Assembly: GCA_020064725.1 (NCBI GenBank)
Contig: JAGTWJ010000003.1
Span: forward strand, 1,922,001-1,986,000
Length of the DNA stretch: 64,000 nucleotides
Source of the DNA: Drechslerella dactyloides
Taxonomy: Eukaryota > Ascomycota > Orbiliomycetes > Orbiliales > Orbiliaceae
Direction of reading: 5' to 3'
In this document: positions 20,850-31,974 of the stretch, in pieces
Layout: the number at the start of each line of letters is the position of its first letter
How positions within the stretch are numbered: the first letter of the stretch is position 1
Position numbers and translations under genes: made by a program
Notes under the pieces: generated by a model
Databases searched by the model: none
What the model was told of the DNA's origin: nothing
What the model saw: the letters and a program-made list of their open reading frames with translations, nothing else

Positions 20850-23141
20850 ATGAAGGTCGCTTCCTTCCTCGCCACCGTATTCATCGGCGCCATCGGCGCC
20901 GCTGCTGTCGATGAACTCCTCTTCCATTATGACTTCACAGGATACGAGGATTTTGTCGCGTCCGGTGGGTATTCGTACGACCCTTATCCGTACAACTGGA
21001 CATACACAACCGTCACGGAGGAAGAATGGAACGCCATGTCGACTGCCGACTTCAAACAATACAAGGCTATTATTATCGGCGACCCAGTCTCCACCGATCC
21101 GGAAGACTTGGACATTATCGCGAACAATCGAAAGACGTGGGGGCCGGCAATCGAGGGCAATGTGATTCTGATTGGTGAGTGAGGTTGTTGGTTGTTGCAG
21201 TCGCGCCAAAGCGCCCCAGCAAGCCATCTTTTCGTTTATCGGCCCTGCATCTGCTAACTTATAACGTGCGGCGCTACTGCATATGCATCTTGATAACGCA
21301 CAGGCACCGACACCTCGAACCATCGCAGCAGATCGCAAGAGCTCATGACCAATGGCATCGCCTTTGCAGCCACCGGAAGGGGCACAGGCCTTTACTTCTC
21401 TTTGTCAAAGTATTACGGCGACCGCAACAAGACTTCTGTTCCTATCCTCGACATCTTTGGCACGTTCGAAGTCCGCGGGGACCTCAATTCCGAGCAGCTG
21501 GAGAACTGCTACGACAACGTTCACATCGTCGCTGAAAGCCCAGTACTGACAAACATCACCGACAAAGTGCTGAGCAATTGGTCTTGCTCCGTGCACGAGG
21601 CATTTGTGACGTACCCGTCGACCGGATCGCAGAGCTTCGTGCCGCTTGCCATCGCACAAGATGTTCCAGGCGAGGGATCCCGCTCGTTTAGCGATGGCAC
21701 CAACGGCATCCCGTATGTTCTTGTCAGAGGCGCCTCACCGATCGGATGTGGTAACGGCAGGCTAGATCCCGGCGAGGAATGCGACGATGGGAATACAAGG
21801 GACGGTGACGGCTGCAACAGCGCTTGTCGCTTCGAGAACGGTGCGGCGCAGGGACAGAAATCAGCAGCCGGGCCAGTCGTGGGTGGCGTTCTTGGTGGCG
21901 TCGTTGCAGCTGCTGCTCTCGCTGGACTCGGATTCCTAGCCGTGACGAAGACTGTCTGGGGTTCCAAGGCCGCCGCTGCCGTCGGGATATCAACCGCTGG
22001 TGGAGCCGGCGGGGGCGGTGCGTCCGGTGCCACTGGTGCCACCGGAGCAATGTACGTACCAACGGGCATGGAGGGCAAGGCAGCTGCTGCGGTAGCAGGA
22101 TACGTCCCAACTGGCCTCGAAGGTAAAGCTGCCGCGACTGCAGCTGGCTACGTTCCTGGAGTTACAGAAAAGGCTGCAGCTTCAGTAGCACACAGCACTG
22201 GCCAAGCAGCACACGGAGCAGCACAGGCGACGCAAGGCCTCGCCGCTATTCCACCGCCTACGGACGGCGGCGCGACAGCCGCTGCATCCACCGCCTTTGC
22301 GCCTCCGATAGCTGATCCAACTGGTGGAGCCGCGGCCGCGTCTGCAGCTGCACACGGTGCCGAAACCGCACTGACTTCTGCTGCCGCTGGAGCAGGCACG
22401 GGAGCAGGCACAGGCACAGGTACTGCTATGGCAGGTGGTGCTGCATCGGCCGGGGCTATGGGTCCAGCAGCTGGAGTTTCATCCATCGGCACCATGGCTC
22501 CAACCGCGGGTGCGGGTGCAGTAGGAGGTACCACAGCCGCCTTCGCGCCCCCCGCAGCAACAGGCGGCGGCCTATCAGCTGGTGGAGTAGCTGGTACATC
22601 TTTGGCAGCTGGCTTCGTAGGCACGTTCACCGCCCTGTTCGGCCGTAGGAAGAAGAACAATAACCAAAGCGGTATGCCCGTCCCACCGATGGCTCCAATC
22701 GACCCGTCCACACAGTACTATCCGCAACAAGGCTATCCACTACCTCAGCAGCCGGAACAAGTGTACTATCCGAACGCGCCACCAATTCCCCTGCCTATGT
22801 CCGGCTTCGATGAGAAAGAGATTAAAACCAGCGAAGCAGGGTTCAGTGGCGGGCTGAGCGTGGGCATCCAGGAAGTTGTACCTACACCATCCCCCCAAAG
22901 CCGTGCGGATCCACTTGGTGGCGACGAAATCATGCCAGTGGTGGACCAGCCTTATATCCCGCCACCACTAACAACATCAAGATACAACGACAAAGCTATC
23001 GATGCCGGCGAAATCCCGCCTGCTATCACAATAAATACAAGCGTTCAAGAATCTGTGTACGCGCCTACGCCCGGAGAGCGAGTCAGCCCTGTCTCACCGA
23101 TAGTGGAGATGCCCGTTATACCGCCTCCACCGCCGTCATAG
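20850..23141 (+). CDS. Membrane-anchored surface protein with DUF4215-like cysteine repeat and Ala/Gly-rich domain
   Basis: Two exons, 20850-21174 and 21304-23141 (GTGAGT donor, CACAG acceptor), 720 residues. Signal peptide MKVASFLATVFIGAIGAAA. An ectodomain of about 230 residues has the pattern EEWNAMSTADFKQYKAIIIGDP followed later by GNVILIGTD, like a glutamine-amidotransferase-style alpha/beta domain. It is followed by a cysteine-rich CGNGRLDPGEECDDGN (about residue 257), the signature of DUF4215 (Myxococcus cysteine-rich repeat). A hydrophobic segment at about 298-322 is a transmembrane helix. Next come some 200 residues rich in Ala, Gly and Thr with YVPTG repeats, a second hydrophobic stretch near 538-562 ending in GRRKKNN, and a Pro-rich tail. 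It is probably a cell-surface protein; the ligand is unknown. The short frame before 20850 lacks a usable ATG and signal peptide. Confidence 0.8.
22045..22180 (+). repeat. YVPTG tandem repeat in the surface protein
   Basis: Three successive units begin YVPTGMEGKAAAAVAG, YVPTGLEGKAAATAAG and YVPGVTEKAAASVAH, each about 16 residues. They lie just after the first membrane helix and are followed by Ala/Gly/Thr sequence with GTGAGTGTGT. Confidence 0.75.
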
Positions 23142-24570
23142 TGGCCAGTAAACAGCTCAGCACATTGATTTTTGAATGGTCGGTATTTCACGAATTACGA
23201 GCGATTTGCGTGAACCTTTTGGGAGGACTGCATGGAATTTTAGTTACTAATTGTTTGTGGGCTTGGTGTTACGGTTCAGGCTTGGTTTGTTCTCGGCATT
23301 TGTCCAAGCGAGTTTAGTAGCTAGCATCTACAAGAATTTGCCTCTCATGATAATTATCACCTGCTTGGTATTTGATTACAATGGACGTTGGCTACAGCTC
23401 GCCCTGGGCTTTCGAAGTCCGGCGGCTGGCAGCTTCGAGTTGAGTTGTGTTGGATTGCGCTTCACGTATAACTTATACCTTTTGGTGATTTAAGCTTTGT
23501 CCCCTGAATCGATTTTCACTCGACGGTTGGTTCAAGAGATACCGAGCATATATTAGTATAGAACCCCATCTGGGACATTATATCAGAAATTTGCAAACCT
23601 ATTCCCTCCACTGTCTCGCACAATGACTACAACGCCAGTAAACATCACTGCCATACCGGCATATTTCGCGCAAAAGTCTATAACCCGCGTGCTCGCCTCT
23701 CCTGAAGCGTGCAGCTCTAGCGCTAACAAATGGCTTGTTTCGAAACATTTCGGGGCCTGTCGCTTTTCCCCAAGCCCATGCGCACGCCAGAGAACAAGGT
23801 CGAGACTCCATTATTCTTTCCCAATTCTACAGTGCCCCGCCTCGCCCCGCATCTCTAAGAATAAAAGCACCACCGACTAGCACCGCCACAATGTCTATGC
23901 TGGTTTGTGCATGTCAAAGCGGGTCGCCTTTCGTCGCCCGCTCAAGAATTCGACCTTGTGAGATAACGTTATGTAGACGGAAAGTGCGCTTTAGCTAGGG
24001 GATAGTGTGATCTGAAACGATAGCCTGTCAACCCCTCTTTAAAAGGCACTTTCGAACCCGGTCTAGGTCTGGTCTGGAGAGGGTTCTATGTATGGTATAC
24101 TTATAATGAATACGCACAAATGATGCGGGAAAATATCCCAACACCACAGTTCAACTTGAGAGGAAACCGAAGGCCTTCGAATTTCAAACTATCTCGCTAA
24201 AAAAAAAAAAAAAAAAAAAGCTAAACAAGACTTGGCTGTAGAAAAGAAGGAAAATATTGACAGTATCCTTTCTATCTACAAGTAGTATAGAAATGAAATT
24301 ATATACCAGAGGATATCGGTATAGTGAGAAGCGAATTAACGCGCCCGGCATAAGAGTGAGGAGGTATCTGCAAAAGTAGGATAGAATGCGCCCTGCATGA
24401 GCATGAATCGTGCCAGTCGAGTCGTAATGCAGGCCAGGAGGGAAGATAAGGACCAACTTGACCCGTCACATTATTGAAGAAAGAAACAAGAACACCCAAA
24501 TTCATCTCCGACAGATTGAACTCCGCAGTATCTCCTTCTGTCGGACCGCCCCGCTTGTATATTGACTTAT
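23142..24570. other. Intergenic region with poly-A tract
   Basis: Holds a run of 21 A at 24199-24219. Short open frames at 23623-23998 have no support. The stretch lies between a plus-strand and a minus-strand gene, so it is probably two 3' ends. Confidence 0.45.
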
Positions 24571-25298
24571 TTATACACTGGGAGGTCCGGTAACCCACGC
24601 GTAGACTGTGACCGTAGTCATCGAAGAAACTGTCGAAGTATTTGTTACCGTAGCGGCAGCAGCGGTTTTGGTTGTCGCCACGTACTTGGTAGTCCTCTGG
24701 ACAACCGTCGATGTGGAGGTGGGAGCTGCGACTGTGGTGGTTACGGTTTCCGCGCGAGCAGCGGTGGGAGAGACGACGCATGAGCAAGCGCTTGACATGG
24801 CTGCCTCGAGAGTATTATCACGTCTCTCCTTGTTTCTCTTGAACTGCCAGACGGTCACCGTTGCAGTGCCGTAAACGGTGGTAGTGGTAGAGGTAGTATC
24901 CGTGCTACCTGCAATGGTAGTAGTAGTGCCGACGGTCGCGGTCGATGTGACAGTAGTCCTCATAGTACTAACAATCAGATTGTCAATTTACATTATCATA
25001 ATGAGACAAAGTGTGCTCTAGGGTATTGTTGCAGGACTTACACTGCTTGCGGCGTCACGGTGGTTGTGACCGTTTCCGAACCACCAGTCTCAGGCAGATA
25101 CCCGGCGCAGGCCAATGGCGCAAATTGTTTCAGATTGTAGATACTGCGGAACAAATTGTCTCTGTAGCAGTAGCTTCGCTTTCCCAGTGCATCATTCACA
25201 CCATCAAGGCGGACATTAGCGCTCAAGGGAGCCGCGTACACAACGGACACGACGGCAAGGAAGCAGCACAGAAGCATGGAAGTGAATTTGGAGTACAT
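24571..25298 (-). CDS. Small secreted Ser/Thr-rich protein
   Basis: Two exons, 25298-25042 and 24967-24571. The donor GTAAGT and acceptor TTGTTAG keep phase and give 217 residues. The signal peptide MYSKFTSMLLCCFLAVVSVVYAAP is clear, and LGKRSYCYRDN offers a Kex2-type cleavage site. From residue ~75 on, the protein is dominated by Thr/Val/Ser runs (TVTTTV, TTTTIAG, STSTVV), as in heavily O-glycosylated wall or mucin-like proteins. Its C-terminus (VTVYAWVTGPPSV) is not a convincing GPI signal. Five cysteines are in the N-terminal half and two or three in the middle. Not assignable to a named family. The reading frame reaches a stop in both exons only if the intron is removed. Confidence 0.7.
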
Positions 25299-25542
25299 GG
25301 TTGCTAAATGTTTCTTCGATATGACGAGAAAAGGACCTTTAACAATGAGATTTGATAGTTAGGTAAGGGAATATCTTATGCAATCCAGTGCTGGCTGTGA
25401 TTTGAATGAGCGGAAATGTCTTCAGAAGGACTTCGCCTATCTGGTATTGAAGAGATGGACAAAAAGAGAGGAAAAGGAACGGTCGATCGTTGCAGACCCA
25501 AGCGGGGAAGAAGACCTGTCAACCGCGATGGGAATGCCTCTC

Positions 25543-25549
25543 ATTTATA
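25543..25549 (-). promoter_or_regulatory. TATA-like element of the Ser/Thr-rich secreted protein gene
   Basis: TATAAAT on the minus strand, 245 nt upstream of the ATG at 25298. Confidence 0.45.
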
Positions 25550-27232
25550 CTTTGTCCCCATGGTACCGAGTCATGGACTGTCACCTCGTAAATCTCTCCC
25601 AGGAATGGATGTTAACATGACAGCTATCTAATGACAATTACGATTACAATATCGCATCCGCAGTCAGTAGAGCCGTGCCGAACACCGAAAGCCGAACGCC
25701 ACTCCAACGACTGTTTAGTTCAGCTCAACTCAGGAGAAGCGTCTGCGCACGGCCTCGAAGGGCCTTGGACTATTGCACATGTGGGGGCTATCCAGGGCTT
25801 TGACTTCGCAAGATGGAGTTCGTGTTCACCGAATGGGGCTTGGGTGTTGGGATGCTGAAACGCGGCTGCTCTGCCGGTGGCGCTGCTGAGCCAGGGTATG
25901 GCCAGCGCACGGACGGCGGTGCAGGCACATTTCCATTCGTCTCCTGGCTCTCCACGCGAGATAGACACCCCTTTTTTCGGTAGGAATCGGCACAAACAGA
26001 CGAGGAATACAGTGCTTGGCAATTCTAGCTCGTGAGTTCCGAACCGCGAAGCATAGGCGTAGTCGAGGAAGATCTTCTGATAGCGTTGACAGGCGGGAAA
26101 AGTTGAGAGATGCGCGATTTTAGTCTGGCATCGTAGATGGTGTTGGGCTGTTGTAATTTGGGGTTACACTGAACCTCATTTCCTGATTCGTCGACAACCC
26201 AGATTCTGCGTGCGCTCGGGCACAGTCCACAACGACGAATTATGCTGTCTCCACATAGCCACTGAGCTTGTCGAAGATGAAGATACCAAATTGTCACTTC
26301 AATCTATCGCCCAATTACAAGGAGGGTCTCATGCGTATTGAGAGTCTGTGACTCCAGAAGAGCACTCTTGGGAAATTTTTGCTGTCCCTCCCGCGAAATC
26401 GATTACTGATAATGTGGAGCAAATTGAAATGCAGGTTGACCCTGAGGTGAAAGGTGTGGAGAAATGCAGGAACAGAAAAGAGGTTGGTGTGTTACATGTT
26501 TCCCCGGTATCCCTGCCGCCCCACGTTATTGACATGCTTTAGTCAATATGAATTGTCAAATTTCACCTTGGAAGTCTTGATGCTTGATTGGCACGTAATC
26601 TTTTCATTGGCCAGGAAAGCTTTGACGAAGGATCTCGTTTTTGTATCCTCGTGTGCCATGGCTTCTCGGGTATCGGTCTTTCCGCAGTAATCAGGCCACT
26701 TTCAGCTCTCAATAACCAGCGGTGAACCCGGTGTCGAATTCATTCTGATCTCGCTACAGAGCACCCTGATCTTGCAATGCCAGCCTTTCTATTGATCGAT
26801 TTTGCAAGTTTTGCGACATCCGCTTGGCTCGTTTTTGAGTTCCTCCGTGTCTACGCTCGAGCTCGAGCACAGGCGTGTGATACAACTTGCATGTGCACGT
26901 ATACGTAAGTTGACGATACAATATAAAAAGTATGGCCGCGTTCAACTGTTTTCCCCTCACAGGGCCCCTCTCGTTTTGCGTATTGAAACGGGCCACAGGC
27001 GCCCCGTGCAGAAGTATACCACAAAAGTACGACCGAGCGCTCACTTCGGCATCCTTCTTGCCGCATCAATAAACTTTGTTATGTCAGTTGCATTCGCAAA
27101 GTGATGATTTTACATAAATATGCATACAATACATTAACAGACCTGCCGTCTTTCGCTTGGACTAGAAATTATAAAATACAAGAACCTGAGCGTTCATTAT
27201 TAAAACGTATTAACAAGTAGCATCCAGACCTT
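25550..27232. other. Gap with possible coding relics at 26.0-26.5 kb
   Basis: No complete gene. Two segments look more protein-like than their surroundings: minus strand 26025-26297 (contains RIWVVDESGNEVQCNPKL) and plus strand 26348-26542 (contains EEHSWEIFAVPPAKS, with no ATG and an in-frame stop just upstream). I could not join either to exons. They may be remains of decayed genes or chance. Confidence 0.3.
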
Positions 27233-29035
27233 CTAGACATCCTGTGCCCTACAGAATGTTTCAAGTTCATGATCCACGAGAGACTTCCCATCTTTCGGCT
27301 GAGGAATTAGCTGGCTCAGAGCGCCATCTACCAATCCGATTCCAGTTGTGGCTTCCGCGAGGACCTTATACCCCAAGTCCATTTTGAAGCGGGAAGCCTG
27401 CTTGACTATACCCCGCCCCGTCGGTCCATCGCACGCACCAGGCGTGAAAGCATTCGTGATTTGCGCCGTGAACCCAGCGAAAGTGCCCAACTTGGCTTTC
27501 CCAATAATATCGACGCCAAAGCCAATTCCAAACCGCCAGTAGGGGTTGAGCTGGGCTTCGATCTTGGCCGCATTGAGCTTGAACGAAGGTGAGGCAGTCG
27601 CAACATCCCAATCTCTGTGGATGAGTTGCGTGTCAGAGCCCAAGCTCAACGCTACGCTAGCATTCGCAGTGTTAAACTCGAATCCAACGGAAACGTTTGC
27701 CGAAACCTCACCCCTCAAAACTACACCAGGCCCATTGGCGACTTCCGGAGCCACCGTGATGATGTTACCAACGGCGAGTGTCTTCAATTTGGTGTTCAGG
27801 GCCGTAGTCAGCAGGTTGAAGTCGACCTCTTTCAGGACTGTGCCAATGAGCTCCACTGCAATCTTGCCCTTGACGTTGGGAGTAACATCGATATACAGGT
27901 CGACCTTGCCACCGTTCAAACGCGTCGCAAAAACCTTGTAATCGATATTTCCAGATATGAAACACCCCGTACAGGTAGCAGCGACTCTCACATCCACGGC
28001 GTCACCTTTGTTGATGATTGTCATGGATTGTTTCTGGTTCGGGTCGTCTTTACCCAGCGAGAAGCTTGCAGTGCCGCTCTCACCCCGGAAAGTTGGGTCG
28101 AGGCTATCCGCAATGGTTTTCACGGCGATCTGCGCTCCGGCATCCACGATCGCCTGGATCTTGCCGTCTCCTAATGCGAAATCTAAAGCCTTGTCAAGGG
28201 TCTTTAGGCCATCGCATTGGGCGCGGAACAGCAGCGGGAGAGATTTGTCACTTTTGCACAGAATATTGATGATAGCTTTACGTGGCTCGTCGATTACGCT
28301 TTTGATTTGAGCATCACGCTTGCGCAGCGCTGTGGGGTGGGCTGTCGTGCCGATTGTCAGCTGGAAGTTTTGAAGTGTTTCGTCCCATGCTACAGGCTGT
28401 TTGGTGAGGGTAGCGGTAAGGCTTGCTTGTTCATATTGAACGGCCGTAATCTTGTAGGGGGTTCGCTCTTCCTGTGCGCCACAGCCATTGTGGTGATGGT
28501 GGCTTATGAGGAAGAAGAAATCTGGCTCGTTCTGGTTGACCCAGTCCCATGCCTTAATAGCGGTATCCATGGCATCTTTACTGCGGAACTTCAGCGCTAG
28601 CTTCGTGTCGTTGTTTGTACAAGTGATGCTTTCTGTGAGGTCGTCGAACCTCTCCAGAAGGAGGATGGGATGCGCAGTATCCGGTTGTGTTACTGTCAGA
28701 TTGGCCAAGTTGACCTTGTTCTCCGCTGTAATGCATCGGATATATATTAGCAATGAGAACTGGTATGCCAATGTTATTCCGGGACTTAGTGGGAAGGACT
28801 CACAGATGGCTTTACCAAAGAACATCCGTACCTCATTTTGGGGATGTACTCTTGACAAGTCGTCAGCTCTCTTCCGTAAATTCGGGAATAGTTCCTCCTC
28901 GCGGACAGGCACGAGATTTAACGACCGGGCATCAACAGATGGAGGCTGTTCCCAAGCGTCAATGGAACTGGCATGAGCTTGGAGGTTGAATATTCCACAG
29001 GCCAGAGCCCAGGTTAAATATTTTGTGGACACCAT
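27233..29035 (-). CDS. Secreted DUF7029/DUF7223-type protein
   Basis: Exons 29035-28804 and 28725-27233. The 78-nt intron (GTGAGT ... TTACAG, with a TGCTAATA branch site) is a multiple of three, so the unspliced frame is also open; splicing gives 574 residues. Signal peptide MVSTKYLTWALACGIFNLQAHA, then a propeptide-like region ending at LRKRADD, a possible Kex2 site. The first domain, with the ITCTNND, HHHHNGCGA and ERTPYKI features, fits DUF7029. The later TCTGCFISGNIDYKV begins a DUF7223-type beta-rich domain that runs to near the end. Both domains are common in secreted fungal proteins of unknown role. No membrane anchor or GPI signal is seen. An extracellular or wall protein is the safest statement. 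Confidence 0.78.
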   Translation of the reverse strand: MVSTKYLTWALACGIFNLQAHASSIDAWEQPPSVDARSLNLVPVREEELFPNLRKRADDLSRVHPQNEVRMFFGKAICESFPLSPGITLAYQFSLLIYIRCITAENKVNLANLTVTQPDTAHPILLLERFDDLTESITCTNNDTKLALKFRSKDAMDTAIKAWDWVNQNEPDFFFLISHHHHNGCGAQEERTPYKITAVQYEQASLTATLTKQPVAWDETLQNFQLTIGTTAHPTALRKRDAQIKSVIDEPRKAIINILCKSDKSLPLLFRAQCDGLKTLDKALDFALGDGKIQAIVDAGAQIAVKTIADSLDPTFRGESGTASFSLGKDDPNQKQSMTIINKGDAVDVRVAATCTGCFISGNIDYKVFATRLNGGKVDLYIDVTPNVKGKIAVELIGTVLKEVDFNLLTTALNTKLKTLAVGNIITVAPEVANGPGVVLRGEVSANVSVGFEFNTANASVALSLGSDTQLIHRDWDVATASPSFKLNAAKIEAQLNPYWRFGIGFGVDIIGKAKLGTFAGFTAQITNAFTPGACDGPTGRGIVKQASRFKMDLGYKVLAEATTGIGLVDGALSQLIPQPKDGKSLVDHELETFCRAQDV

Positions 29036-31312
29036 CCGTGAAAGCTATTGAAAGCCTCAGCAAATATAGCGTGAGTACGAATTATATATTGCGCACGGCA
29101 ATATTATGGTAAATAAAAATCCCGTTCCCTTATAACCAATAATAAAATTTATCTTGCAACGTGTGAATAGTATCGGTAGCTTCGAGGTTTTGTTAATCGT
29201 TTTCAAAGAATGTAGTAAATCGACGCACCAGGCGTCTAAGGCAAGTATGTGAACGAGAACGTTGAATGGAAATGAAAAAAAAGAAAGAGAGACAAAGGAA
29301 AACGTTTAACGAAAGAAAACGCGGATGGACGAATTATTCGATAGACATGGAAATACTTAAACGGCGGCAGCACCCGGTGAACTTATATACATGCATACTT
29401 GATGATATTTTTAGAGCAATCACCGACTAGTTTGGAAATGTAAATTGGATATGGGTGCATGTAGATACGGGGGGCCAACGTCGGTACTCCGCTAGCTCCG
29501 ACGGCGCGATACATGCATATACAGTAATTTGGTGTCAGATATCCTTCTACGAGTCAAGACATGCGTCAAGTCTTCTTCATGAACAACCCTAACCCACGTC
29601 GTCATAGTTTAAGGATACCTATAGGCACAGAATCCGAGCTGTTTACGAGAGCGACCAGACAGCTGCGTAACCATTAAATCCTGCTGAAGAGTTCCCACCG
29701 GCATTGCATATGTTCGTTGCCAGCTATTGGAACGCAAGGTAGTCGATCGAATCGTTGCATCTATCCGACGTCGTGGGGCATTGCGGCGGTGCACGAGCTA
29801 GAAGTGGCACAAATCTGATTGTCTCCACTGTTCCAGGTTTCCCTTGTCAACGTCGAACATGAGATATGTCACCTTCTAGATTCTAATTGCAAGATCTAGA
29901 CCTCTATACCTCGCGAACGGGATGTCTCCAAATTCTCCATCTTTTGGCCGTGCAATGGGACCATGCAGTTTAACGGTTTCGCTTTCGGCATTCGCTTCCT
30001 GCGGCGTGATTCAATTAGGCGCCCATATGTAGTTTAGCGACTTTGCCTTTGCTTGCAGGGCGTCGATTCGTGTCGTGCTTGGCGGTTTCGCTGACACGAC
30101 GGGAGGCAGTATCTTTGCCCCAAAATGTGATATCGACTCAGTTTGCGACTGGGTTTTCATCGGAGGCTAGAAGCGACTATAGACGACACTGTATACCCCT
30201 ACGCCGGTCCGTTGGTGCTAGCCCGGTCCCTGTGGGAATCATCGAGGGTGGCCAGCACTTCTTCGCGACCTCGGTTTCAGTCCGCCAGTCGTTAGAGATC
30301 TTGGGTCTCGGCCTCGCCGCTTTGGAGACGTCCCGGTCGCTTCTGTCTCGAGATCTCGTCTACTAGCACGCTTGGGGGGATGGAGTAATTAGTATCAGCT
30401 ACTAATTCATAATCTCTCGTTGCCGTAAAATGTCGATGTGGATAGCGGCGCTCCGCCATCTGGAGTTTCGGCCGTGGGCAAGGCAGGTACGACCGTTTAG
30501 CTGTCACCATCGGCTACAAGCGATCCCTGCTGCATAAATTCAGGATTTCAGGGATCGGCTTTTGGTTTCTGAACCCACGTCATCCGGCTGCTGGCTTTCT
30601 GGGTGATAACTAGCTTGAGGTTATGGGCTCTCCGTTCTCTCAACTTCGGCTGACCGTAACTCTGTAATCTCGATGCGGCTGATTCGAATCCACGAAGTTC
30701 CGAACTCGCTAAGTCACCGTATGAACATAGACGTCTGGGCGGTACTCAGCTGGGCTCGTGAAATTTTGAAACAGCTTCTCGAACTGCGCATTCACCTGGA
30801 TATCCGGAAGCTTGGGTATAACTCGGCCTTGACGTGAGTTTCTAGGTAGAGCATGACAAGAAGAAAGGGATCCCATGGAGGCTACTCAGCCACTCACGAG
30901 GCGCTCGTGCGCTCCTGCTTGGACACATCTCAGAAGTACCAAAAGTTCTAGATCTGTGTATACATAACTCTTTTGTTAGGGTAGGAAACATACTTCAAAG
31001 ATTTACTAGCTTAGCATCGGCATATATATCGAATCAATCTCGTGGGGGCCAGTCGAGATCCTGACGAGCTGAAGCCCAAAGCTGGTATATACATAAATCA
31101 CCATCAAGATCTCGATCAATACACTCACTTTTACACAATATTCATCTTTCCTTCATCCTCTGCACCATACGGTCTGTGACAAAGTCATTGCGAGACTCCT
31201 CAATTCGGCAGGTCCGGCCAGGCGTGCATGCATGTTCCAGCGGTAACATTTTCCACTTACTTCTTTCTTCACGTATGCTACTCTAGTAGTCTATCGCTAC
31301 TCCTATAGCTTT
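29036..31312. other. Intergenic region, nothing recognised
   Basis: 2.3 kb between two divergent secreted-protein genes. A purine-rich stretch lies near 29270-29310. No supported gene on either strand. Confidence 0.4.
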
Positions 31313-31320
31313 TATAAAAA
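31313..31320 (+). promoter_or_regulatory. TATA box of the one-module secreted protein gene
   Basis: TATAAAAA, 203 nt upstream of the ATG at 31516. Confidence 0.6.
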
Positions 31321-31515
31321 CGGGTCTTCTTTCGAGCTGGATTGTCGTACACGCGCACGTAGGGAATTCTTGACTTTTCGATCGTTTCCGCTACACAATT
31401 CCACTCATTTGATACTGCACTTATAGACGGAGCTATACGTTCTTTTTACGGGCTTAATATTGCAACTCCCTTTCTATTGTTTTCGCGTTATATTTTCTAT
31501 ATTACAATATTCAAT

Positions 31516-31974
31516 ATGAAGCTGTCGACGTTCCTCATCGCTCCTCTACTTGTCGCCGTCTCTTCGGCTGCCATCCTCAAGCCATCCGCCGACCTCAACC
31601 GAAGAGGCGAAGGTACGTGCCACCCACATCACCATCCATCTTCACCATGCAGACATAAGAGTATTGCTCACACTCACTTTAACATAGTAGGCAACTCCAA
31701 ATACAACGGTATTGTGGCCCGCGCAGCAGAACCCGATCCGGACGCAATCCACATCAAAGATCTGCTCCTCAAATCTCCCGAATTCAGCAATCTGCCACCG
31801 GACACGATCGAGTTCCTGAAGAAAGTCCCAGCGGGGATCTTTGACGCACTGACGGGGCTGAGCCCTGAAGACTTCCTGGCTGCGATTGGAGATTTGACGA
31901 ATCGCAAGATACCGACGTTCCCGGGCGTGACCAGCACTATGACTGCTCTACCGGCTGCTACGAGTAAAGCGTAG
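31516..31974 (+). CDS. Small secreted protein with one copy of a 57-residue module
   Basis: Exons 31516-31612 and 31691-31974. The 78-nt intron (GTACGT ... ATAGTAG) is a multiple of three; removing it takes out a His/Pro-rich insert and gives 126 residues. Signal peptide MKLSTFLIAPLLVAVSSAAI, then a dibasic RR at residues 29-30. Residues 56-112 form a helical, proline-punctuated module that ends KIPTFPGV. It aligns without gaps to the two copies in the protein encoded at 41374-42036. There are no cysteines. The upstream ATG-less extension of the frame (from 31477) would bury the signal peptide and is rejected. The family is not one I recognise; an effector, wall-associated or peptide-precursor role are all possible. 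Confidence 0.75.
   Translation: MKLSTFLIAPLLVAVSSAAILKPSADLNRRGEGTCHPHHHPSSPCRHKSIAHTHFNIVGNSKYNGIVARAAEPDPDAIHIKDLLLKSPEFSNLPPDTIEFLKKVPAGIFDALTGLSPEDFLAAIGDLTNRKIPTFPGVTSTMTALPAATSKA
31759..31929 (+). repeat. 57-residue module, single copy
   Basis: Encodes residues 56-112. It fits DL-x10-P-x10-P-x9-L-x8-I-x2-L-x3-[KR]-IP-[TN]-x-PG-[VI], shared with the copies at 41674-41844 and 41494-41664. By eye it has 14 and 13 identities out of 57 to those copies. Confidence 0.75.

Noticed and set aside
22148..22711. 187-codon Ala/Pro-rich minus-strand frame
   Set aside because: Antisense to the Ala/Gly-rich part of the surface protein; composition explained by its GC-rich codons.
30675..30700. tRNA B-box-like GATTCGAATCC
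   Set aside because: No matching A box or foldable cloverleaf around it. Similar TTCGAAC sites at 24046 and 52015 fail in the same way.
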